From: Faecalicatena_A orotica
GTDB lineage: Bacteria > Bacillota > Clostridia > Lachnospirales > Lachnospiraceae
DNA length: 64,000 bases
Reading direction: 5' to 3' (one strand)
Assembly (NCBI RefSeq): GCF_040545875.1
Contig: NZ_JBEPMR010000020.1
Shown piece after piece: positions 8,520-16,544 of this stretch; position 1 is the stretch's first letter, and each line of letters begins with the position of its first letter. Below the pieces are notes generated by a model that was given only the letters and a program-made list of their open reading frames with translations, did no database searches and was not told where the DNA came from. Both the position numbers and the translations under genes were made by a program.

Positions 8520-9374
8520 ATGTACAGACAGGAATATGACCTGACTTATGATGACTTAAACCCTACTTTTTTATTTATCTGTAATCTGAAGCGTACAGAA
8601 ACTGAAGAGAATTACCACAGTCATGAACATTTAGAGATTTCTGTCGTGACAAAGGGATATGGTACTTATTACATAGACGGAAAAGAATACCCGATCAAAG
8701 CCGGAGATCTGATTATCCTGAATCCCGGAACTTATCACAGAAGTCTCGTAACTTGCCCGCAGTGCTGTGCAACAGAGTATTACATCGGATTCAGCGATAT
8801 ACACATTCGGCATATGCCCCCAAATACCCTGCCTCTGCCAAACGGGAATATGATTATTCCTATGAAAGACGGTATGCGTCAGGATGTGTACCGTCTTTGT
8901 TCTGCTATGGGGAAGGAATTTCATACATGCCGCCCCGGACGCTACTTCATGCTGAAGTCCTACCTGATCCAGTTTATCCTGCTCCTGTTAAGAGACCAGC
9001 AGGAAGTCATGGAAGAACAAAATGGCTGTATCTTCGAATCTCCAAACAAGAAATACGTCGTAAAACAGATGATCCGCTACTTTAATGAACATTATCACGA
9101 AAAAATCTCGCTTGACCAAATCGCTAAGAACATGTATCTGAGTACATTTTATGTCTCCAAAATTTTCAAAAGTGAGACTGGTGATACCCCTATTAATTAT
9201 CTGATCGAACTTCGAATGGAAAAAGCGCGGGAACTGATGGAGGAGTCTCCGGAACTTAGTATACAGAATGTGGCAGCTATGGTCGGGTATGACGACGCCT
9301 ACCACTTCAGCAAGCTTTTCAAGAAACATTTCGGGACGGCACCCAGTAAATACCGGGCAATAGGGAATCAATAG
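8520..9374 (+). CDS. AraC family transcriptional regulator with cupin sensor
   Basis: 284 residues. The N-terminal cupin (about 15-130) shows HSHEHLEISVVTKG and IKAGDLIILNPGTYH, the AraC-type ligand-binding pocket. The C-terminal about 100 residues contain two helix-turn-helix motifs: ISLDQIAKNMYLSTFYVSKIF and the conserved MVGYDDAYHFSKLFKKHFG-TAPSKYR signature. The ATG at 8520 is preceded by GGGAGGTGA; the upstream in-frame GTG (8469) has no ribosome site. It probably senses a sugar and regulates a neighbouring transporter, but the target is not evident. Confidence 0.85.
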   Translation: MYRQEYDLTYDDLNPTFLFICNLKRTETEENYHSHEHLEISVVTKGYGTYYIDGKEYPIKAGDLIILNPGTYHRSLVTCPQCCATEYYIGFSDIHIRHMPPNTLPLPNGNMIIPMKDGMRQDVYRLCSAMGKEFHTCRPGRYFMLKSYLIQFILLLLRDQQEVMEEQNGCIFESPNKKYVVKQMIRYFNEHYHEKISLDQIAKNMYLSTFYVSKIFKSETGDTPINYLIELRMEKARELMEESPELSIQNVAAMVGYDDAYHFSKLFKKHFGTAPSKYRAIGNQ

Positions 9375-9422
9375 CATGCAATGGAATCTTTTGGCGGTTC
9401 TTTTATAGCCAGATTATGATTT

Positions 9423-9455
9423 ATACTTCGGGGATATGCCCCGAAGTATTTTTTG
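9423..9455 (+). terminator. Terminator of the AraC-family gene
   Basis: ATACTTCGGGG-ATATG-CCCCGAAGTAT followed by TTTTTT. Confidence 0.85.
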
Positions 9456-9517
9456 TGTTAGCATCTTTTGGGAACTGCCTGCTATATAGGGGTTTGGCCG
9501 AGAGCTTAGTTTGTTTA

Positions 9518-9877
9518 ACTTCAATCACGTTCCCGCGAAAGGAACGACTATGACCTTTCTGATGAGACATTTTGGATTATCGATTTCAATCCACATTCCC
9601 GCGAAGGGAACGACGAATACAACACTTCAAGATGGCTCGACAGAGTGGATTTCAATCCACGTTCCCGCGAAGGGAACGACAGTGGTCCGGTCCGGCAGCG
9701 ATCACAGGCATAAATTTCAATCCACGTTCCCGCGAAGGGAACGACCCGTGCTGATGAATATACACAGACAGATTACGGAAATTTCAATCCACGTTCCCGC
9801 GAAGGGAACGACTTGCAGGCCTTACGGCAGCGGTAACCGGTAACGATTTCAATCCACGTTCCCGCGAAGGGAACGAC
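9518..9877 (-). CRISPR. CRISPR array 1, type I-C (6 repeats, 5 spacers)
   Basis: Repeats of 32 bp at 9518-9548 (degenerate, 31 bp), 9583-9614, 9649-9680, 9714-9745, 9781-9812 and 9846-9877; spacers are 33-35 bp. Read on the minus strand the repeat begins GTCGTTCCC and ends GTGGATTGAAAT, the classic I-C form, with a 7-bp stem (CGTTCCC/GGGAACG). The degenerate repeat is at the left end and the leader at the right, so crRNA is transcribed leftward and new spacers enter at the right. The repeat is identical to array 2 and differs by two bases from array 3. Confidence 0.97.
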
Positions 9878-10047
9878 TGCAAAATAAACAATTCCCACCC
9901 TTAATATTTAGGCATTTTCACCTAAATATCAGAGCAACTTGTCTATATTGCGCTCTTTTTTCTCTTTTTCAATTGCAAACGCACTCAATTTGTGCATTTT
10001 TTCTGGTGCGAATCTCCCAGAGTTTTTATGTTCACTTCGGGTTCGCA
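9878..10047 (-). promoter_or_regulatory. CRISPR leader, copy L1
   Basis: 170 bp from the first leader-proximal repeat to the stop codon of a cas2 remnant. AT-rich and homologous to leaders L2, L2b and L3 over its whole length. Conserved blocks are TGCAAAATA at the repeat junction, a palindrome ATATTTAGG...CCTAAATAT (9904-9929) 27 bp from the repeat, and GTGCGAA...TTCGCAC inverted repeats next to the cas2 remnant. Confidence 0.85.
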
Positions 10048-10169
10048 CTACATACTTAATATCTCGTCAAATGTTATTCGTCCCTCCGCACCAATATGTT
10101 TAACACTAACCTTATAGTTACATCTCAATTAAAAATACCAAAGACTGTTAAGCTCTACATCTATTATAA
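10048..10169 (-). pseudogene. cas2 3'-end remnant upstream of leader L1
   Basis: Minus-strand translation reads IDVELNSLWYF, a stop, then NYKVSVKHIGAEG...FDE and ends with SM and TAG. It aligns without gaps to the C-terminus of the intact Cas2 (IDEDVDSLRFYYLGNNYKTK...). It carries an in-frame stop and lacks everything upstream, so it is a pseudogene. The truncation point is the same as in the L2 remnant, where a solitary degenerate repeat begins. Confidence 0.8.
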
Positions 10170-10200
10170 ATTACAAGTCCCGTCCCCACAAGGGAACGAC
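10170..10200 (-). repeat. Solitary degenerate CRISPR repeat
   Basis: ATTACAAGTCCCGTCCCC-ACAAGGGAACGAC is a 31-bp decayed form of the I-C repeat, joined directly to the cas2 remnant. No spacer or second repeat follows within the next 90 bp. Confidence 0.75.
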
Positions 10201-10266
10201 ACTGTCAAAACCTATGTTTATGACAGAATAAATCGAATTACTGGCCCCTAAATAAATCAAAGTTCA

Positions 10267-10290
10267 GAAAAAGCCACCATTACGGCGGCT
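10267..10290 (-). terminator. Terminator of the toxin-antitoxin pair
   Basis: On the minus strand AGCCGCC-GTAAT-GGTGGCT followed by TTTT, just after the antitoxin stop codon. Confidence 0.7.
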
Positions 10291-10293
10291 CTA

Positions 10294-10497
10294 TCAATCC
10301 CAGTTAATAGCCTCATGTGGGATTGTTTCCGGGTCTGCAAGTGCTTCTTCAAGACTTGCTTTCTCGGCCAGAGTCAGCTTTGTAAAATCCGGATCCCACG
10401 CAAGGACAAGCTTACGAACAATCTCCAGTGCTAAATTTTGGTCACTCTCTGGCAATACCTCCATGAGATCAATCATCTCTTTGGTTGCTGTATTCAT
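10294..10497 (-). CDS. Putative antitoxin
   Basis: 67 residues, MNTATKEMIDLMEVLPESDQ..., acidic, with a C-terminal ALADPETIPHEAINWD tail of the kind that wraps RelE/ParE toxins. AGGAGG lies 7 nt before the ATG at 10497; the longer in-frame start (10557) has no ribosome site. It starts 28 nt after the toxin gene. Toxin-first order is seen in higBA-like systems. The assignment is from gene context and size. Confidence 0.75.
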   Translation of the reverse strand: MNTATKEMIDLMEVLPESDQNLALEIVRKLVLAWDPDFTKLTLAEKASLEEALADPETIPHEAINWD

Positions 10498-10525
10498 CTT
10501 CTTACCTCCTTTTATGGAGAAGATA

Positions 10526-10786
10526 TTATTTATATATATCCCCTCTTGAATCCACATTGATAATATATAATATCTCTATTATGCCGTCTGAGCCATAATT
10601 ATATATTATCCTATACTTGCCTACCCTTAGCCGCTTCCTGCCATCTGTAAAGCCCTGCAATAGCTTTATATCTCCCACGGGTGGCTTTTGCGTTAACCCT
10701 TCAATGCCTGCCTTTAAGCGCTGTTTTGTCGGTCTATCCAGTGCGTTAATATACTTAGCGGCTTTCTTACTATACTCAATTTGCAT
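10526..10786 (-). CDS. RelE/ParE superfamily toxin
   Basis: 86 residues: MQIEYSKKAAKYINALDRP start, central LKAGIEGLTQKPPVGDIKLL, and C-terminal GRKRLRVGKYRIIY...IEILYIINVDSRGDIYK. This is the standard RelE/ParE fold, with the basic R-x-G-x-Y-R-I-I-Y strand and the terminal aromatic. RelE members cut mRNA on the ribosome; ParE members poison gyrase; which applies is not clear. AAGGAG ribosome site about 9 nt upstream. It lies between CRISPR arrays 1 and 2. Confidence 0.85.
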   Translation of the reverse strand: MQIEYSKKAAKYINALDRPTKQRLKAGIEGLTQKPPVGDIKLLQGFTDGRKRLRVGKYRIIYNYGSDGIIEILYIINVDSRGDIYK

Positions 10787-10855
10787 CTCGGTATCTCCTT
10801 TATTTTGATACCTCCATCATAGCATATTTAAACTATTCCAGCAATATATTACTCT

Positions 10856-11050
10856 TCACTTTTTCATTCGTTCTAATTCTTTTTCCACGCAATCTTGTAC
10901 AAATGCAGATAGTTTCATCCCTTTAAATTTTGCCGCCGCTTTATATTCTGCTTTTTTTCCCTTTGCTGCCATAACTGTTATTCTATCATATTTTTCTTTT
11001 TGATAATTATTTACATAGGCTATTGCATCTTCCTTTTTTGCGTATGCCAT
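10856..11050 (-). CDS. Small ribbon-helix-helix-type protein (antitoxin/repressor)
   Basis: 64 residues beginning MAYAKKEDAIAYVNNYQKEK. The segment YDRITVMAAKGKKAEYKAAA followed by KLSAFVQDCVEKELERMKK resembles Arc/CopG-type ribbon-helix-helix DNA-binding proteins. A perfect AGGAGGTG precedes the ATG at 11050. It is 69 bp upstream of the toxin gene on the same strand, so it may regulate the pair, be a second antitoxin, or be a solo antitoxin whose toxin was lost. Confidence 0.65.
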   Translation of the reverse strand: MAYAKKEDAIAYVNNYQKEKYDRITVMAAKGKKAEYKAAAKFKGMKLSAFVQDCVEKELERMKK

Positions 11051-11200
11051 TGTAACACCTCCTATTATATTAAAGGTAGCATATTTAAATAAATGTGTCA
11101 ACTTTACTTGTCGGCATCTCCATATATTAAATAAAAAAGTATTTTGGAATATTTAAACTATCCCATCATGTGCTTAACAACGAAACAATACCACAAACTT

Positions 11201-11432
11201 ATTTTAATCCGCGTTCCCCCGAAGGGAACGACGATGTATCTCCACAATCTAGAAGGTTATCAATAGATTTCAATCCACGTTCTCGCGAAGGGAACGACAG
11301 GATACTAATGTATAATAGATGTAAATATACCAATTTCAATCCACGTTCCCGCGAAGGGAACGACGATGCTGTCCATTCTCGTCTCCTAGAACAAACTCCA
11401 ATTTCAATCCACGTTCCCGCGAAGGGAACGAC
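11201..11432 (-). CRISPR. CRISPR array 2, type I-C (4 repeats, 3 spacers)
   Basis: 32-bp repeats at 11201-11232 (degenerate at three positions), 11267-11298 (one change), 11333-11364 and 11401-11432; spacers 34, 34 and 36 bp. Consensus identical to array 1. Degenerate end at left, leader L2 at right, hence minus-strand transcription. Confidence 0.97.
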
Positions 11433-11602
11433 AGCAAAATGAACAATTCCCACCCTCAATATTTAGGGATTTTCACCTAAATATCAGAACACCTTGCCTA
11501 CATTGCGCTCTTTTTTCGCTTTTTCATTTGCAAACGTACTCATTTTGTGCATTTTTTCTGGTGCGAATCTCCCAGAGTTTTTATGTTCACTTCGGGTTCG
11601 CA
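11433..11602 (-). promoter_or_regulatory. CRISPR leader, copy L2
   Basis: 170 bp, closely similar to L1 throughout. The leader palindrome ATATTTAGG...CCTAAATAT is at 11459-11484, 26 bp from the repeat. It ends at the stop codon of a cas2 remnant. Confidence 0.85.
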
Positions 11603-11724
11603 CTACATAATTAATGTCTCGTCAAATGTTATTCGCCCCTCTACACCAATACGTTTAACACTCACTTTATAGTTACGTCCTAATAAAAAATACCGAAAAC
11701 TGTCAAGTTCTACATCTATGATAA
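11603..11724 (-). pseudogene. cas2 3'-end remnant upstream of leader L2
   Basis: An open frame of 39 codons on the minus strand (IIDVELDSFRYFLLGRNYKV... ending TLIM and TAG). It aligns without gaps to the last 39 residues of the intact Cas2 (IIDEDVDSLRFYYLGNNYKT...), 20 identical by my count. There is no start region; the frame begins at a solitary repeat. The divergence shows it is not a recent copy of the neighbouring cas2. Confidence 0.85.
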
Positions 11725-11755
11725 ATTTCACGCCCGTTCCCGCTAGGGAACGAAC
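11725..11755 (-). repeat. Solitary degenerate CRISPR repeat beside the intact cas2 leader
   Basis: ATTTCACGCCCGTTCCCGC-TAGGGAACGAAC is a decayed I-C repeat. It stands exactly where the first repeat of an array should follow leader L2b, but no spacer or further repeat is present. Confidence 0.8.
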
Positions 11756-11920
11756 GCAAAATAGACAATTTCTACCTCTGATATTTAGGCATTTTCACCT
11801 AAATATCAGAGAAACTTGTCTATATTACGCTCTTTTTTCTTTCATTTACAAATACACTCAATCTGAGCATTTTTCCAGTGCGAATCCCCCGTGTGTTTGT
11901 ATATTTACTTCTGATTCGCA
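11756..11920 (-). promoter_or_regulatory. CRISPR leader, copy L2b (orphan, next to intact cas2)
   Basis: 165 bp between the cas2 stop codon and the solitary repeat, homologous to L1, L2 and L3. The palindrome here extends to 14 bp per arm (CTCTGATATTTAGG and complement, core 11781-11806). It lacks an array. Confidence 0.8.
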
Positions 11921-12211
11921 CTACATAATTAATGTCTGATCAGCCGCTACTCCCCTATCCACGCCGATGTGCTCCACCTTCGTTTTATAGTTATTTCCCA
12001 AATAGTAAAAACGGAGGCTGTCTACATCTTCATCTATGATGTCCGATAACTTTGCTTTCAACATAACACATTGAGCATTATCTAAAATACATTCAAAAAC
12101 TGAATTCTGTACTCTTCTACCATAGTTTACGCATTGCTTTGCGACTTTTCTCAGCCGCCCTCTGCCCGCGGCGGTTTCGGTATTTACATCATATGTAATC
12201 AGTACCAGCAT
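11921..12211 (-). CDS. cas2: CRISPR-associated endoribonuclease Cas2 (type I-C)
   Basis: 96 residues, starting MLVLITYDVNTET, with the ferredoxin-like fold and the conserved N-terminal beta1-Asp (YDV). QCVNYGRRVQNSVFEC is the usual central block. Cas2 dimer bridges two Cas1 dimers in the spacer-integration complex. I chose the ATG at 12211 (GAGGTG 5 nt upstream) over the in-frame GTG at 12217. It starts 9 nt after cas1 and is the last cas gene. Its 3' end is the only full-length copy of a tail that occurs four times in the locus. Confidence 0.95.
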   Translation of the reverse strand: MLVLITYDVNTETAAGRGRLRKVAKQCVNYGRRVQNSVFECILDNAQCVMLKAKLSDIIDEDVDSLRFYYLGNNYKTKVEHIGVDRGVAADQTLIM

Positions 12212-12220
12212 CTCCACACC

Positions 12221-13252
12221 TCATTTCCATAAAAATACCGGATATCCATCAAGATCACCTCTAAGATATCTCGCAAGCAGCATTGCCTGTACATACGGAA
12301 CCATTCCCCACTCTATTTTTTCTTTCAAGTATGGATGTGTCAGGTTTTCTTTCTTTTTATTCTGCCATTCTGTCAGTACGGTCCTGCGTAAATCGTCATC
12401 CATCAAAACCGCACCATTTTCCATTTTATCAAAATTCTTTCCTGTCACTATTTTTTTATTAACTAGTGACAGAACAAAACGGTCTGCCAATACTGCCCGC
12501 AATTCTTCGATAAGATCCAGAGATAAAGATGCCCTTCCCGGACGATCCGTGTGAAGATACCCTACATATGGGTCCAGCCCGACAGTTTCTAAGGCTGAGG
12601 TAATTGTATTTGTCAATAATGTATAGACAAATGAAAGCAAGGCATTCATATTATCCATAGGCGGCCTTTTGTTTCTGCCGTGAAAAGTAAAGTCTTTTTT
12701 CTGTTGAAGAATCAATTCGTCAAAAACACTAAAATATACGCTTGCCGCTTCCCCTTCATAACCTCGCAGTTGATCTTTTGATCCACTATTCTGTATAAGT
12801 TCAAGCGAACTTTTTAAATTATCAGAAGCTTCCTTAACCTTACCGACATCAATCTGCATGCTGTGATCTCTTGTGACACGCTCCAGAACCCATCTAGCAT
12901 TATGAACCTTGCCAACAATGCAGTTTCTGGCAATTTCCATACTCATCGCTTCATCAAGGCTGCTCTCATACTGCTGTTTTCTTAAAATCACGTTTCCCTT
13001 AACTTTGCCTGTAACCCTTGCCAAAAACTTTCCCTGCGGGGTCAGATAACACAGGGAAATATTTTTGTCTGCACAGGCACCCATCAGTGCCGGGCTGGTC
13101 CCCCTATATCCAAAAGATACAATTCCTTCCAGATTATGCAGGGGGAGGCGCCCGATTTCCTTATCCGAATCCCAAACAACAACATTTTCGCCGTCCAGAG
13201 CCAAATAACTGTTCTCAGAGGTTACATAAAGCGTATTCAATAATTTTTTCAT
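12221..13252 (-). CDS. cas1: CRISPR-associated integrase Cas1 (type I-C)
   Basis: 343 residues, normal for I-C Cas1. The N-terminal beta domain begins LLNTLYVTSENSYLALDGEN; the alpha-helical integrase domain shows the metal ligands in LRGYEGEAA (Glu), YLHTDRPGR (His) and SLDLIEELR (Asp/Glu). It inserts spacers at the leader end. The ATG overlaps the cas4 stop by 4 bp (ATGA). Confidence 0.96.
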   Translation of the reverse strand: MKKLLNTLYVTSENSYLALDGENVVVWDSDKEIGRLPLHNLEGIVSFGYRGTSPALMGACADKNISLCYLTPQGKFLARVTGKVKGNVILRKQQYESSLDEAMSMEIARNCIVGKVHNARWVLERVTRDHSMQIDVGKVKEASDNLKSSLELIQNSGSKDQLRGYEGEAASVYFSVFDELILQQKKDFTFHGRNKRPPMDNMNALLSFVYTLLTNTITSALETVGLDPYVGYLHTDRPGRASLSLDLIEELRAVLADRFVLSLVNKKIVTGKNFDKMENGAVLMDDDLRRTVLTEWQNKKKENLTHPYLKEKIEWGMVPYVQAMLLARYLRGDLDGYPVFLWK

Positions 13253-13914
13253 TCTTCATCCTCATTCAAAATCTGATGCATGTAATCCTTCACGGAAACT
13301 GCTTTCCCAAGTTTAGGAAGACATATGTCTTTTAGCGAACATGCGTTACACGCCTTGCTGTATTTTACTTTTGGTGTATAGCGTCTTTCATAGTACTGAT
13401 GCATTTCATGAAAGATTTCATTTACCTGCTGGCGGAGGCCGTCTGTTATTTCTACAATTTCACGCCTTCGTGTTTCCCCGTAAAAAATAGCTCCTTCCGG
13501 GATAGATGTAGAAAACATCTCTTCCAGACATAGCGCCTGTGCCACGAGCTGTAATATATCTTCTTCACCTGCTTTAGGCTTCCCCTTTTTATATTCAATA
13601 GGATAGACGTTATACAATCCCCAGTGCCCCTGCAATTTAATCCCATCTTCACTTTTATGAAACTCCACCACATCACACTCACCGCTGACCCCCATATTTC
13701 TGGAGGAAACCGGCAGTGCGCGGGTAATCAGAACATCTTTTCGCTTTTCTGTTAAATAGGGATCGTGTACCTTTTTGTGCATCAATTCGCCCACCGCAGT
13801 ATGTACATTTTCATCCCATTGCTGTTCAATATGGATAAGGGCCCATTGCCGGCGGCAGAACTTAAAATGCTGTATCCCGGATATCATTAAATATTCATCT
13901 TCATGGTATTCCAT
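13249..13914 (-). CDS. cas4: CRISPR-associated exonuclease Cas4
   Basis: 221 residues with a RecB-like nuclease core (GECDVVEFH and YPIEYKKGKPK) and four iron-sulfur cysteines: one near the N-terminus (FKFCRRQW) and three at the C-terminus (KACNACSLKDICLP). Cas4 trims prespacers and selects the PAM in type I-C adaptation. It overlaps cas7 by one base (TAATG) and cas1 by four. Confidence 0.96.
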   Translation of the reverse strand: MEYHEDEYLMISGIQHFKFCRRQWALIHIEQQWDENVHTAVGELMHKKVHDPYLTEKRKDVLITRALPVSSRNMGVSGECDVVEFHKSEDGIKLQGHWGLYNVYPIEYKKGKPKAGEEDILQLVAQALCLEEMFSTSIPEGAIFYGETRRREIVEITDGLRQQVNEIFHEMHQYYERRYTPKVKYSKACNACSLKDICLPKLGKAVSVKDYMHQILNEDEE

Positions 13915-14813
13915 TATATTTTCCTTGTCATTTCCACTGTCTGCGGAATTGCATCCTCATGAATTTCCACCGTATAATCCTGATATTTCCTTGGAAATTC
14001 TACACCTTCTTTTCTCTTAACCTCTACCGCGTCAAATAACTTATAGGCCGGGCAGTCTCCTAATTCTTTACTATGCTTAAATACAATCAATTCACGGACT
14101 GCCATTTTACCTCTTGCTGCAGAATGGTCAAGTTCAAACATATTAATGATCGCCTCCCATAAAAGCTCCAGGTCGTCCTCTGAAAATCCGGTAACCTTTC
14201 TGGCAAGATTTGCAGAAATATATCCTTCTGCACGATACAGCGCATATGGAACGATACTTTTTCTTCCCATTTCTGTGCTCTTGTTTTCGGCATCCTTTTC
14301 TGTCGTAATTGCCACTCTTGTAATTGTTACTTCCTGACTGATAATAGGATCAATGCTTCTTGCGAAACCAAGTTGCACAGGACCTCTGACCTGACCGCAG
14401 TTCAGCGCCGCTTTTACAAATGTAGTCATAACAGCACCAAATGTCCTGATATCATAAAAGTTACTGCACATGAAATCCCTGATTTTCTCATCTGCTTTCG
14501 GATCTTTTTTCTTCAGGTCCTTTACAGTCTTATCGTTAACTCCAAGATATTCGTATGCCTCATTATCACTTCGGTTCAGAGGGACATCTTCTTTAATATA
14601 GATTCTGTATCCTGCAGCATCTTCTGCATCTTCTTTTACAGTCTCAACATAATTCCGGATCTTTCTCTTCAGGCAGACGTCTGTAACAAGTCCATAGCCG
14701 CTTTCCGGATCAATTCTCGGCATATTCCCTGCATCCGGGTCACCATTTGGATTTCCATTTTCCACATCAAATAAAATCACAAATTCATACCTGTTTTTAA
14801 TCGCTTCACTCAT
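13914..14813 (-). CDS. cas7c: Cascade backbone protein Cas7 (Csd2)
   Basis: 299 residues. RYEFVILFDVENGNPNGDPD at the N-terminus, with the first-third DMxPRID-like NMPRIDPESG, and VRGPVQLGFARSIDPI in the middle are standard Csd2/Csh2 motifs. Several copies coat the crRNA spacer in the I-C Cascade. It abuts cas8c directly (stop then ATG with no gap). Confidence 0.96.
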   Translation of the reverse strand: MSEAIKNRYEFVILFDVENGNPNGDPDAGNMPRIDPESGYGLVTDVCLKRKIRNYVETVKEDAEDAAGYRIYIKEDVPLNRSDNEAYEYLGVNDKTVKDLKKKDPKADEKIRDFMCSNFYDIRTFGAVMTTFVKAALNCGQVRGPVQLGFARSIDPIISQEVTITRVAITTEKDAENKSTEMGRKSIVPYALYRAEGYISANLARKVTGFSEDDLELLWEAIINMFELDHSAARGKMAVRELIVFKHSKELGDCPAYKLFDAVEVKRKEGVEFPRKYQDYTVEIHEDAIPQTVEMTRKI

Positions 14814-16544
14814 TTACTTGTCCTCCTTTTTCTCATATCTTTTCTGAACCTGATGATAGTAGCCTAAAATAAATCTCCCCTGCTCTTCCAGTGTCATCCT
14901 CTTTGGAAATTCTTCTATGCTTCCCATAAGCTGTGTCAAAAGATTTTCATAATATATCTTAAAGCTTTTTTTAGAAGTTTCGAGCTTTTTAACATGACTA
15001 TTCTTCAACTTCATTAAGACAGGAAAGACAGATGCAGGGGTTGCGCATGCTGCATTAAAATACCTGTCCCGGATGGTTGCATTAATTCCCGGATTTGCTT
15101 CCTCCTGAATTGCTTCCAGTACAGAAAAAACTCTCCCCAAAACATACGCCGTATCATGATTTTCTTCATTGACTCCCATATATTTCTCTCCTTCCTCCAT
15201 CCCAGAATTTCTGATCAAGTAAGCTTTTGTAATCGCCGCACGGCCCCATGTTACCCGGCCCTGTTCAGCCCTTATACGAATCAGCAGGTTACTGTATAAA
15301 CTAGTTGGGTATTTCCCGCCGGATAGTATTGCCTGCAATACCATAGCAGCCATATTTGAAACAGGTTTTTTCTCTTTCGATTTCTGGTTCACCGTTTCCT
15401 GAAGCATTTGCCACACTCCCAGATACTTCCGTTCTTCCCAGGATGGCTTCACGATCTCCATGCGTTCATAATGTTTCGCTATATTACTTAATATACTGCC
15501 AAAGCAATCCTGATAAAAAAACCTTACAGACAGCCTTGCCGCATTTGGTGCCAGTCCCAGAATATAAAATCGCTGGCTCGTATCCAACTCTATATCACCT
15601 ACTGCAACCGCCTGATGCTCCTTTAAGGCATCAAAGATACCTTTCATTATCTCCTGATTATCCGGCTGGGGGTCGACAGACCAGCAAAAAGCATCCTGAT
15701 AAATTTTATCCCCGTTTTCTGCCCAAAATACCACCATAGTATCCCCAAGCTGAAATGTGTACTCTCTCTGGGACAGCAGGTAGTTCAGTGCCGTAGTATA
15801 TGCAAATGCAGCATATTTTCCAACCGGGGCATTATAACTCTGCTCCTTCCCATATGACTCAAATGCCGGAGCATTAAAGGATACCAGCGCCGCACCGCTG
15901 GACTGAGCGCTTGGAACACCTTTGACCGTACTGTGGATTCTTGCGATTTCCGCCCTGTTTCCTGTTACCAGACAAATGCCGTCTGATTCTCCTGATTTCG
16001 ATTCATTAGCCTGCATCCATGCCGTTCTAATTTCTGGATCATCCTGAGCATAATCCCCTCCCATACAGAATATCAGATTCGCACCTTCCGTAATTTCGTC
16101 CCAAAATTCCTGAAGCTCATAATGTTCTTTTGCACGTTCCGGTTCCCATGTCACGAAAAACTTTTTTATTGCTTCTGCTATGTTATTATGTACATTTTCC
16201 AGAATATCAATATGTTTTTCTTTTGCTGCCTGAAAACAGTCCAATACTCTTTGGTTCGTCCCCTCTTTATCAATTCCAAGTAAATATTTTGAATTGTCGC
16301 ACAGAAAATTAGAGGACACTCCTGACGATCTCGAAACCATTTCCGGAACTTCAATAGGGCGGGGAACCCATACCTGCTTCTTTCCCCTTTTATCCTCCAG
16401 CTTAAGATCGATTACACCTTTCAGCCTTCCGTCCTCTGCCAGATTCAATGCAAAAGAAACTTTTGCGTGACACCATCCCCTTCGGGAAACTTTTCCATCC
16501 TCCGCCAGAGTCTCATAATGTTTAACAAGTGCCTGCAATATCAT
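14814..16544 (-). CDS. cas8c: Cascade large subunit Cas8c (Csd1)
   Basis: 576 residues, starting MILQALVKHYETLAEDGKVS. LVSFNAPAFESYGKEQSYNA and FYILGLAPNAARLSVRF are recognisable Csd1 blocks. Cas8c recognises the PAM; in I-C an internal start in this gene often also yields the small subunit Cas11c, which would fall in the C-terminal third. Overlaps cas5 by four bases. Confidence 0.95.
   Translation of the reverse strand: MILQALVKHYETLAEDGKVSRRGWCHAKVSFALNLAEDGRLKGVIDLKLEDKRGKKQVWVPRPIEVPEMVSRSSGVSSNFLCDNSKYLLGIDKEGTNQRVLDCFQAAKEKHIDILENVHNNIAEAIKKFFVTWEPERAKEHYELQEFWDEITEGANLIFCMGGDYAQDDPEIRTAWMQANESKSGESDGICLVTGNRAEIARIHSTVKGVPSAQSSGAALVSFNAPAFESYGKEQSYNAPVGKYAAFAYTTALNYLLSQREYTFQLGDTMVVFWAENGDKIYQDAFCWSVDPQPDNQEIMKGIFDALKEHQAVAVGDIELDTSQRFYILGLAPNAARLSVRFFYQDCFGSILSNIAKHYERMEIVKPSWEERKYLGVWQMLQETVNQKSKEKKPVSNMAAMVLQAILSGGKYPTSLYSNLLIRIRAEQGRVTWGRAAITKAYLIRNSGMEEGEKYMGVNEENHDTAYVLGRVFSVLEAIQEEANPGINATIRDRYFNAACATPASVFPVLMKLKNSHVKKLETSKKSFKIYYENLLTQLMGSIEEFPKRMTLEEQGRFILGYYHQVQKRYEKKEDK

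Noticed and set aside
9511..11459. Several 60-110 codon open frames across CRISPR arrays 1 and 2 on both strands
   Set aside because: They translate the repeats and spacers; no ribosome sites and repetitive peptides show they are not genes.
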